From NCBI GenBank assembly GCA_031551045.1, contig JAVBOD010000069.1:1-31283 (forward strand): a DNA stretch of 31,283 nt, in the 5' to 3' direction. The notes under the pieces are model-generated. The model did no database searches. It worked only from the letters and a program-made list of their open reading frames with translations, and was not told where the DNA came from. Shown piece after piece: positions 15,728 through 24,183 of the stretch; within the stretch, counting starts at the first letter, position 1, and each line of letters starts with the position of its first letter. The stretch is from JAVBOD01 sp031551045. GTDB taxonomy: Bacteria; Bacteroidota; Bacteroidia; Bacteroidales; UBA932. The translations under genes were made by a program, and so were the position numbers.

Positions 15728-18700
15728 ATGGCTAAATGTTTTTATGAAAAGAAGAGAATTACGAAACAAAAAAATCTGATACTTTGGCTCTTATGTTTTG
15801 TATTAAGTTTTTTATGGGCGAGGCCGGTAGGGGCATCGAATGTTACGGTCAATAGTTTAACCGGATTACAGGCTGCCATTTCACCGGGAACGGCAGATAC
15901 TATTTATGTGCAACCGGGCACTTATAACGCATCCGCGTCGATTGCAACCATTAGCCGCAATGTGGTAATTATCGGGCAGGGCGAAGTGATATTGGTCATG
16001 AGCAACACTTTCCGGCACTTTTCAGTCTCAGGCAATGCAACCGTTGTATTAAAAAATCTTATATTCCTGGGGCCTAATGCCACATTTGCGGCAGGCGATT
16101 TTACGCCGACCGGTACAAGCAATACCGGCGGAGGTATCAGTACCGCGGGTTCCGGCTTGACCAAACTTATCGATTGTAAAATCGGCGGCTGCTATGCTGC
16201 TACTGGCGGCGCCATACAAGCCGCTTCGTCGCTTGCGCTGGGGGGGAACATCTACCTTGCCTGCAATACGGCCGGTACAAACGGAGGTGGTATTTCCAAG
16301 ACGGAAAACGGAACATTTACGGCAGAAAACCTCGATACGCTTACCATTGACCGCTGCGAAGCAAAGGGCACTACTGCCGGAAATACTGGCAACGGCGGCG
16401 GTGCCATACATCTTAGAACATCGTTAGACCTGTCGGCGGTCAAAAAAACGACCATCAGCAACTGTAAAGCGGTAAGAGAAGGCGGCGGTATATTTATGGT
16501 AAATCCGAGTGGCAATAGCAATCCGATAACATTGAAAATAAGCAATGCTACGGTAACCGGCTGCTATGCGGGCGACGACGGAGGGGGACTGGAATCCTTC
16601 GGTGGAAGCTACACGATTATGGTGGTAAAAAATTGTGTCTTTACGAACAATGCAGCGGCGCGCTATGGAGGGGGGATTGGTACCGCCGGCGATCTTTATC
16701 TGGAAGGTAAAGTTGTAGTGGACGGGAACTCGGCAGGAAGTAATGGCGGCGGTATTTCGCAATGGCAATACGGGTTTGTAACCGACAATCTGGATACGCT
16801 GATGGTAACCAATAATACAGTTACAGGTTCGGCTGGTGGAGGCGGTATTTGGACGGAATCCGACTTAGACTTGACGCCTGCCAAGCAAGTAATTATTCGC
16901 AATAATATTTCGGCCGGTAATGGCGGGGGTATTTATACTGTTTTGAATTCCATTCATTACAAGGGACAAACCGGCAAATTGAAATTCGGCAGGGAAACAA
17001 CGATTTCCGAGAACAAAGCCGGCTATAAAAGCGGGATATTTTCAGGAACTGGTAATGGCGGCGGCGTGTATGTGGTTGATACGCTTTACGTCCAAGCCGG
17101 TGCACGAATCATAAATAATGCAGCAAACCAACATGGGGGCGGTATTTATGCCGTAAAGTACGCTTCGGTGGACGGCGCTACGGTTACCGGTAACACGGCC
17201 GGTCTAAACGGCGGCGGCATATATGCAAGCGCAGCTTTGTCTTTGTCTAATGTCACTATTTCCGAGAATAAAGCCGGCTATAAGAACGGCGTGTACACCG
17301 GAACCTGCTACGGCGGCGGCGTATATGCCAACAATGCGCTGATTTTATCGGGAAGCCTGTTGTTCGAACGCGACACAGCCAATAGCAACGGCGGCGCTAT
17401 TTACAAAAACACGACCAATCCTTTCACCGGTGCTGCGCTCGACACGCTCATCATAAAGGATAATTCTTCTATAATCGGCAGCGGCGGCGGTATTTTCACG
17501 GCGGCGGCTACAGATTTATCAAATAGTAAAAAATTGGAATTGCGCAACAATACGGCTGCGACGACCGGTGGCAGCATATACGCAAGCGCAGCCCTTACGT
17601 TGGCTAATGCAACTCTTTCCGAGAATGCAGCCGGTCAGCACGGCGGCGGTATCTATGCAAATGCAGCCCTTACGTTGGCTAATGCCACTATTTCCGAGAA
17701 TAAAGCGGGCTATAAGAACGGTGTGTACAACGGGAGCTATTACGGCGGCGGCGTATATGCCAACAATGCGCTGACCTTATCGGGCAGCCTGTTGTTCGAA
17801 CGCGACACAGCCAGCCACAGTGGCGGTGCTATTTACAAAGGCAATCTCAATCCTTTCATCGGCGATGCGCTCGACACGCTTGTTGTGAGAAATAACGCTT
17901 CTATAATCGGCGCCGGCGGAGGTATTTTCACGGCGGCAACGACGGATTTATCAAGCGTTAAGAAATTGGAATTGCTCAATAATACGGCGTCAACGAATGG
18001 AGGCGGTATTGCCACTCCGACATCGGGAACACTCTTCTCTCTCAATATGGCCAATGCCGTTATCAATAATAATGTGGCCGGTAATTCCGGTGGCGGTCTT
18101 TATAGTTTTTTCCCTTTGACGTTAAAAAATGCGACTATTTCCGAAAATAAGGCCGGCTATAAGAATGGCGTATATTCTTCCGGCGCCTATTATGGCGGCG
18201 GCGTATATGCCAACAATGCGCTGACCTTATCGGGCAACCTGTTGTTCGAACGCGACACAGCCGGCAACAGCGGCGGTGCTATTTACAAAAACACAATCAA
18301 TCCTTTCATCGGTGATGCGCTCGACACGCTCATCATAAAGGATAACTCTTCTATAAACGGTAGCGGTGGGGGGATTTACACGGGGGCGGCCACGGATTTA
18401 TCAATCGTCAAAAAATTGGAATTGCTTAATAATACGGCGTCAACGCACGGCGGCGGTATATATACCAGCATATCCCTTATTTTAGCCAACGCCACTATTT
18501 CCGAAAATAAGGCCGGTCTAAACGGCGGTGGCATTTCCACTCCCGGATCAGGTACGCCATCACTTGCTATTACCAATGCTGTTATCAATAATAATTCGTC
18601 CGGTAACCATGGTGGCGGTATTTATAGTTATGGAGCATTAACGTTAGAAAATAGCACTGTTTCTGATAATAAGGCCGGCTACAAGGGCGGCACGTACCTT

Positions 18701-21700
18701 GGGGTAAACAACGGGTATAATGGCGGCGGTGTATATGCCAATAATGCTTTAACGTTGAAAGGAACAATCGCATTTACGGATAACAACGCAGCCGGCAATG
18801 GAGGAGCTATTTACAAATTAGGAGGCGTCTTTACCTGCTCCGAGATTGATAGCCTGTCCATTACCGGCAATGCGGCGCAAGGCTTTGGGACAGGAATAAC
18901 GGGCAATGGCGGAGGTGTCTATTCCGGCGTCAGTTTCACGGCCAACAAATGGACAGTATCCGACAATATAGCCATTCGGCTTTTGACTTCAAACAGCGGT
19001 AACGGCGGCGGCATTTATCTTACCTCCACCACGGTGTTGACCGTAAGCCAGAGCACTTTTGCCGGTAACAATGCCGTTAATGGCGGGGCTATTTATTCGC
19101 AAGGAAATACGGCGGACTATCCGCTGACCGTTATCAACAGTACATTTAGCCGCAACAACGCTACTACTAATGGCGGTGCTTTGGTATCAGACGGAACCTC
19201 ATCAGTTACCCTTCTGAAGATAGCCTTCAGCACTTTCAACGGTAACACGGCCGGCAGCAATACAGGGCATGCCATTTACAGTAAAAGCACAAGCAACGAT
19301 GTGCTGAACGGCAATATTATCTATGGAAACGGGAGCACGGGCAGCGAAATCAACAACGCCGGGGCTACATCGGCCAATTACAATATTACCTTGGGCAATG
19401 TGTTGCCGGGAACCACGAACCTTGCCTTGACAAACGGGGAAGGGGCCAATCTCTTTGACCAGGCCGTGGGCGATGTGGCCACGCTGGCTTATGACGGCGG
19501 AATGACGCCTACGATACGTATTAAAGAAGGCGGAGCTGCCCATAACTTTATACCCGAAACCGCGCTCAACGATTGGACACCTATATTTGGCGTCATTGCT
19601 ACCGACCAGCGCGACAGCCTGCGTGTGTACGGTTGCGACGCCGATGCGGGAGCGGTTGAGATTCATTACGCGGAAACGGCTTCATACACCTTAGCCAATG
19701 GAAAGGAAGTGTGTTACAACAGTTGGCTGAATGCCGACAGCCTTATTACATCGGCTACCGGCATGACGGATACGCTCTATTATGCCGACAGGAGCTATAC
19801 GACGCTCAGTACGATGCCGGTACAGGTAACGCAGGATAAGATCTATGTGAAATTTGTGACCGTCGGCAATTGCGAACGCTACGACAGCATCAGCCTGAAT
19901 ATCATTCCACGCCCGGAACTTACGCTGTCGACACGCGACACGACCATTTGCTCGGGCAGCACACTCGATTTGTCCGCAACGATTTCCGACGTGTCGGCCG
20001 TACGATGGACGAACTATGAAAGCACCGGAAGCGCCACGGGCGAAACGACGGCCACGCTGCACTACACTTCTACGGTGCGTAGCCGCGATACGACGGTGTA
20101 TATCTACATTACGGCGCAAGGCAACAGCCCTTGCGAAACACTGACTGACAGCGTAAAGGTTCGCTTGGTAGGGAAACCCACGGCTGTTATTTCCGGCGTG
20201 TCGGCCGATTCGGTGTGCGCCGAAAAGCCGCTTACGTTCACATTGACAACCACTAACTTAACTTATTTTGAATGGACGGGAGGCAATGGAGTTTTCGAAC
20301 CCGTGCGCGTGTATGCTTCCAATCCCTATGACTATTTTCAGGAAAACTTTACATACAAACCCGCTTTGTCCGAACGAAACACGACGGTCAAATTAGTGCT
20401 GAAAACCGGCGGCGGGGCTTGCGGCTATTTGAGCGATACGCTCAAACTATTTGTGCTTCCGCAAACCACTACCGTAGGCTTCGACCTAACAAGCCAGCCT
20501 CAAGGATTGCAAAGCACGTGCAAGGATACGATTTACGAATTAAAAATAAAATCGATAGATGCCGGCGGGTTGACCAATTTGCAGGTTGCATTGTTCGACG
20601 AAGGCAATTCGGGCATTATAGTCGATTCGCTTATTTACGCCTATCCCTATAACGGAAACTGGCAACACGGAACCTCGGCGGTGGGAGGTAGCCAACGCTA
20701 CGCCTTTGGCGGCCTTCCCGATTTGCGGGGCGATGATTCGCTGCGTGTCCGCTTTCATGTGCACGCACCCTGCGGATTTCTTTCGGGGAGCAAGATGAGG
20801 TTCGAATTGATGGCATCCGACGTATGCGACGGGCCCATTCCGGCGATTCCCGCACTGCAAAGCGAACCCTATACGCTGCGTAGCGATGCAACGTTCGCCA
20901 ATACATACCGTTTCGAAAACCAGGTATATCCCACGCTCATCAATAGCCAAAACGGCGATACGCTGACCTATCATTTGAAATTATATTTTTCGGGAAGCCA
21001 AGCCAGCGACTCGACACGCGAAAATATTGTTTCCATTTTTCCGCTGAGCCTCGTACCGATTGAAGGCTCGCTCGAACGCATACACAATGCCGGCGGAACG
21101 TTGCGGATAGATACCATTGGCCAAACCTACCGTTTCCACCTGAGTATCCCGTCGGGACTGACGAACGATTATGTGGAAATAAAACAAAAATTCTATGCCG
21201 GCGGCATGGCTTGCGTATCCAATGACATGATTACGAATCTGACCTATACGGTGGATGCGATATGCGATATTGACACCTGTCATATCGAATCGGTGCGTGC
21301 CGATACCATGGTAACGCTGTCGGTGGAACGCTACACCTTTTCGTTGGCTTCTATACAAGGACTCACAGAACACGGCACATGGAGCGGCGATATTCAAATG
21401 AACGCCCTTAACGGCTTCTTTGCCGGCGACTCCCTTAAAGTCGATTTTTATGTGGATCTGAATGCCGACAACCGGTATAATCCGACGGATAGTTTGGTGG
21501 CTACGCGCTACGTGAAAACTCCCACACCGGCCGATATTCCCAACGGCGGTATTTTACCCGTACACTTCAGCAATATTCCTGTCAAACCCGGCTACCAGTT
21601 GATTGCTCACAGCAACGACCCGTTACTCTGTTCGGCCCTGCAATTCCCCATCACGGTAATTACCGGGCCCGATACTGTGTGTAAAGACCAAATCGCCATA

Positions 21701-24157
21701 TTCAGAGCCGCAGAAGGGATGACGAACTACAGTTTCGATGCCGTTACGGGCGCTACCCGTGTGCCGATTACAACCATCGCCGATTATCCGAAACAAAACG
21801 AAGCGAGAGTACGCTGGCTGACGGCGGAAGGGAGTGTCGAAATCAAAGGGCGCTACAGCCGCATCATAGGAAACGACACGATTCCTTCGGAAAAAACATC
21901 GTTCCGCACATTTATTAATCCTCCGGTTACACACGAAGGATTGAAAACCGTGGGAGGAGGGCTGGTATTCTGCACACCGGAAACAGCGACACTCTATGTC
22001 AGCAACCTGCAAAATGCCACTACCAAACATTGGACGCTTCCGCAAGGCGTAGCAGCGCTTTCGGGCACCGATGCCGATACGTTGGTTATAGCCCTGCCGG
22101 CTCGCTCGAACGATACGACCATTACTTTTTATTTTACGGCGCAAAGCCTTCCCGGATGCAGGAACCTTACGGATAGCATTACGCTGTCGCTGTATGCCGC
22201 GCTGACTCAGACGGCACCTGCCAGTGGCGACTCTGTTTGCTATAACGATAACTGGACATTCTATATGCCCGAAGCCACCGGCGGCCATAATAATATTTAC
22301 CAATGGCAAGACAGCACGCGCACTACCGGATGGGCCAACGTAACCGGCGGTGTTGGCGCCGACAGCGCGGAATACATCACTGCGCCCCTGACCGACACGG
22401 TTTGGTTCCGGCGCATTGTAACCAGCAGTTGCGGTCTTAGCGACACCTCGGCAGTGGCTATGGTGGCGGTATTACCCCCATTCAATGCCGGCGAAATTGC
22501 GGCTGACGGACAAACCTTCTGTGCCGGACAAGCCGCACTTCAAACCATCAACAGTATCAGCAATGCTTCGGGCGGCGATGTAAACGGCATTACCTACAGT
22601 TGGTTCGTTAACGGAAACGAAATTCCGGGCAGCAACACGCCCAGTCATACGCCCGACACGACTAATCCGGGAGTATATACCTACATCCGGCAAGCTAAGG
22701 ATTCGTACTGCCGCACGTCTTTTGAGCCGTCGGCCGGCTCGTGGGTGCTAACCATTAACATAGAACCCGGACTCGTTTTCATTACCGATAGTACTGTTTG
22801 CGCCGGCGAAACAGTGGATTTAAATTCTTTAGCGATAGGCGACAATAATACAAGCGTTACGTTTTACACGGCCATCAATGGAAGTGTGATAAATCCTGCG
22901 ATAGTCACCCCATCGAACACTACGAAATATTATGTATTATATAGTAATTCGTCGGCTACCTGTACCTCGTGGGATTCGTTAACGATAAATGTAATGCCGC
23001 TGCCGGTACTAACCATCGTAAACAATGATACCGCTATTTGCTACGGCAGCAGTATTGACTTGGCCGGAATGCTGAGCGTAAATAGTAACGAGCAGGCATT
23101 CTTCTATACGGATACTACCGGTTCAGCATTGTCATCGTCCATCGTGGTTCCGGATGCAAGTACGCGCTACTACGTAAAAGTACAAAATATGCTTAGCGGC
23201 TGTATGAGCAGCGGGTGGGATTCTGTAAGTGTCGTTGTAAATGCTTTACCGGTGCTGAATGTCACGACATACAGCGCGTCTATTTGCGAAGGCAAGAGCC
23301 TGGACTTGGCTACTATGATAAGTTTGAGCGTTAACGAACAAGGATTGTTCTATACCGACAGCACGGCGCTTCCATTGGCTTCGTCCGTTGTGACGCCCGC
23401 TGCCAGCGAAGTTTATTATGTGAAGGTACGCAACACCGTGACCGGCTGTGAAAGCAGTTGGGATTCCCTCAGTGTGAACGTGAACCCCACCTGGGTTCAT
23501 ACGGAAGCGGCTTCGGTGTGCCAAGGAACGCCTTACCAATGGCGCGGACGCAATATTCCAACCGATAAAGCCGGCAATTTCAGCTATGGCGATACGTTAA
23601 CAACCGTACAAGGCTGCGATAGTTTAATGATTTTGAACATGGAAGTGTATGCTGCGCCGGTAATAACGAGCCTGACCGCTACACCCGTCACGCAGGGCGG
23701 CGTAATGATTCTGTCGCCCGTAAATCTACAGGCAACGCCTTCGGCTTACATGAATTACCTGTTTACCCTCAACAACCAGGAAGTTTATAATGGCCCGAAT
23801 AGCATGATAACGCTGAGTTCGCCGCTCTATTATAACAAGCGGGCCAACCATGCTACGGTAGAGGTTACGGACGGACATAACTGTAAAAATACGGCAAGCG
23901 CCGACTTTAACCTGAAAGTAACCATCCCGAATGCGTTCCAACCCAACGGCGACGGGTATAACGACTATTTCCTGAAAGGATATACCATAAAAATATTCAA
24001 CCGGTACGGGCATGTGCTCTACCAAGGAAAAGACGGATGGGACGGACGCTACAAGGGACAGGATGTGCCGGCCGGTACGTATTTCTACGAATTACACTTG
24101 CCGGTAGATGAGAGAACTACGGAAACCCTTGCCGGAAGCGTATTATTGGAACGTTAG
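15728..24157 (+). CDS. Giant secreted adhesin-like protein: beta-helix repeats, Ig-like modules, T9SS type B C-terminal domain
   Basis: 2809 residues. Signal peptide 1-36 (hydrophobic 17-31, cleavage near VGAS). Residues about 40-1230 form a right-handed parallel beta-helix, with dozens of turns built on NNxAxxxGGGIY-type motifs as in polymorphic outer membrane proteins. About 1180-1315 resembles a choice-of-anchor Q end cap (ALNDWTP ... TDQR ... GCDADAGAVE). About 1316-2600 is a chain of Ig/PKD-like modules with SVC/AIC plus GxxxxL starts. The last three full modules (from about 2351, 2433 and 2517) are close copies. Residues about 2730-2809 are the gliding-motility-associated type B CTD (IPNAFQPNGDGYNDYF, IFNRYGHVLY, GWDGRYKGQDVPAGTYFYEL), which directs export by the type IX system and surface retention. 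The PorE- and PorP-like genes follow at 26 and 22 bp. Role as adhesin is inference. Confidence 0.92.
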   Translation: MAKCFYEKKRITKQKNLILWLLCFVLSFLWARPVGASNVTVNSLTGLQAAISPGTADTIYVQPGTYNASASIATISRNVVIIGQGEVILVMSNTFRHFSVSGNATVVLKNLIFLGPNATFAAGDFTPTGTSNTGGGISTAGSGLTKLIDCKIGGCYAATGGAIQAASSLALGGNIYLACNTAGTNGGGISKTENGTFTAENLDTLTIDRCEAKGTTAGNTGNGGGAIHLRTSLDLSAVKKTTISNCKAVREGGGIFMVNPSGNSNPITLKISNATVTGCYAGDDGGGLESFGGSYTIMVVKNCVFTNNAAARYGGGIGTAGDLYLEGKVVVDGNSAGSNGGGISQWQYGFVTDNLDTLMVTNNTVTGSAGGGGIWTESDLDLTPAKQVIIRNNISAGNGGGIYTVLNSIHYKGQTGKLKFGRETTISENKAGYKSGIFSGTGNGGGVYVVDTLYVQAGARIINNAANQHGGGIYAVKYASVDGATVTGNTAGLNGGGIYASAALSLSNVTISENKAGYKNGVYTGTCYGGGVYANNALILSGSLLFERDTANSNGGAIYKNTTNPFTGAALDTLIIKDNSSIIGSGGGIFTAAATDLSNSKKLELRNNTAATTGGSIYASAALTLANATLSENAAGQHGGGIYANAALTLANATISENKAGYKNGVYNGSYYGGGVYANNALTLSGSLLFERDTASHSGGAIYKGNLNPFIGDALDTLVVRNNASIIGAGGGIFTAATTDLSSVKKLELLNNTASTNGGGIATPTSGTLFSLNMANAVINNNVAGNSGGGLYSFFPLTLKNATISENKAGYKNGVYSSGAYYGGGVYANNALTLSGNLLFERDTAGNSGGAIYKNTINPFIGDALDTLIIKDNSSINGSGGGIYTGAATDLSIVKKLELLNNTASTHGGGIYTSISLILANATISENKAGLNGGGISTPGSGTPSLAITNAVINNNSSGNHGGGIYSYGALTLENSTVSDNKAGYKGGTYLGVNNGYNGGGVYANNALTLKGTIAFTDNNAAGNGGAIYKLGGVFTCSEIDSLSITGNAAQGFGTGITGNGGGVYSGVSFTANKWTVSDNIAIRLLTSNSGNGGGIYLTSTTVLTVSQSTFAGNNAVNGGAIYSQGNTADYPLTVINSTFSRNNATTNGGALVSDGTSSVTLLKIAFSTFNGNTAGSNTGHAIYSKSTSNDVLNGNIIYGNGSTGSEINNAGATSANYNITLGNVLPGTTNLALTNGEGANLFDQAVGDVATLAYDGGMTPTIRIKEGGAAHNFIPETALNDWTPIFGVIATDQRDSLRVYGCDADAGAVEIHYAETASYTLANGKEVCYNSWLNADSLITSATGMTDTLYYADRSYTTLSTMPVQVTQDKIYVKFVTVGNCERYDSISLNIIPRPELTLSTRDTTICSGSTLDLSATISDVSAVRWTNYESTGSATGETTATLHYTSTVRSRDTTVYIYITAQGNSPCETLTDSVKVRLVGKPTAVISGVSADSVCAEKPLTFTLTTTNLTYFEWTGGNGVFEPVRVYASNPYDYFQENFTYKPALSERNTTVKLVLKTGGGACGYLSDTLKLFVLPQTTTVGFDLTSQPQGLQSTCKDTIYELKIKSIDAGGLTNLQVALFDEGNSGIIVDSLIYAYPYNGNWQHGTSAVGGSQRYAFGGLPDLRGDDSLRVRFHVHAPCGFLSGSKMRFELMASDVCDGPIPAIPALQSEPYTLRSDATFANTYRFENQVYPTLINSQNGDTLTYHLKLYFSGSQASDSTRENIVSIFPLSLVPIEGSLERIHNAGGTLRIDTIGQTYRFHLSIPSGLTNDYVEIKQKFYAGGMACVSNDMITNLTYTVDAICDIDTCHIESVRADTMVTLSVERYTFSLASIQGLTEHGTWSGDIQMNALNGFFAGDSLKVDFYVDLNADNRYNPTDSLVATRYVKTPTPADIPNGGILPVHFSNIPVKPGYQLIAHSNDPLLCSALQFPITVITGPDTVCKDQIAIFRAAEGMTNYSFDAVTGATRVPITTIADYPKQNEARVRWLTAEGSVEIKGRYSRIIGNDTIPSEKTSFRTFINPPVTHEGLKTVGGGLVFCTPETATLYVSNLQNATTKHWTLPQGVAALSGTDADTLVIALPARSNDTTITFYFTAQSLPGCRNLTDSITLSLYAALTQTAPASGDSVCYNDNWTFYMPEATGGHNNIYQWQDSTRTTGWANVTGGVGADSAEYITAPLTDTVWFRRIVTSSCGLSDTSAVAMVAVLPPFNAGEIAADGQTFCAGQAALQTINSISNASGGDVNGITYSWFVNGNEIPGSNTPSHTPDTTNPGVYTYIRQAKDSYCRTSFEPSAGSWVLTINIEPGLVFITDSTVCAGETVDLNSLAIGDNNTSVTFYTAINGSVINPAIVTPSNTTKYYVLYSNSSATCTSWDSLTINVMPLPVLTIVNNDTAICYGSSIDLAGMLSVNSNEQAFFYTDTTGSALSSSIVVPDASTRYYVKVQNMLSGCMSSGWDSVSVVVNALPVLNVTTYSASICEGKSLDLATMISLSVNEQGLFYTDSTALPLASSVVTPAASEVYYVKVRNTVTGCESSWDSLSVNVNPTWVHTEAASVCQGTPYQWRGRNIPTDKAGNFSYGDTLTTVQGCDSLMILNMEVYAAPVITSLTATPVTQGGVMILSPVNLQATPSAYMNYLFTLNNQEVYNGPNSMITLSSPLYYNKRANHATVEVTDGHNCKNTASADFNLKVTIPNAFQPNGDGYNDYFLKGYTIKIFNRYGHVLYQGKDGWDGRYKGQDVPAGTYFYELHLPVDERTTETLAGSVLLER
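16998..18800 (+). repeat. Intragenic long repeats in the beta-helix coding region
   Basis: A module beginning ACTATTTCCGAGAATAAAGC (Ile-Ser-Glu-Asn-Lys-Ala-Gly-Tyr) recurs near 16998, 17252, 17682, 18131, 18493 (shortened) and 18653 (diverged). The three central copies are about 430-450 bp and share long near-identical stretches, such as the block encoding GGGVYANNALTLSG and LLFERDTA. The pattern indicates recent internal duplication. Confidence 0.85.
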
Positions 24158-24167
24158 TAAAAATAAT

Positions 24168-24173
24168 AGGAGG
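24168..24173 (+). promoter_or_regulatory. Shine-Dalgarno sequence of the PorE-like gene
   Basis: AGGAGG lies 10 bases before the ATG at 24184. Strong Shine-Dalgarno sequences are uncommon in Bacteroidota, and none is seen before most genes in this window. Confidence 0.6.
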
Positions 24174-24183
24174 AAGAGAGAGC

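Noticed and set aside
16000..18900. Regularly recurring GGCGGCGGTAT-type motifs resembling a repeat array such as CRISPR
   Set aside because: They encode the GGGIY turns of the beta-helix in one continuous frame; spacing is irregular and there are no unique spacers or cas genes.
19202..22693. Several antisense frames of 60-230 codons under the giant adhesin gene
   Set aside because: All are shadows of the sense frame with Arg/His-rich compositions and no motifs.
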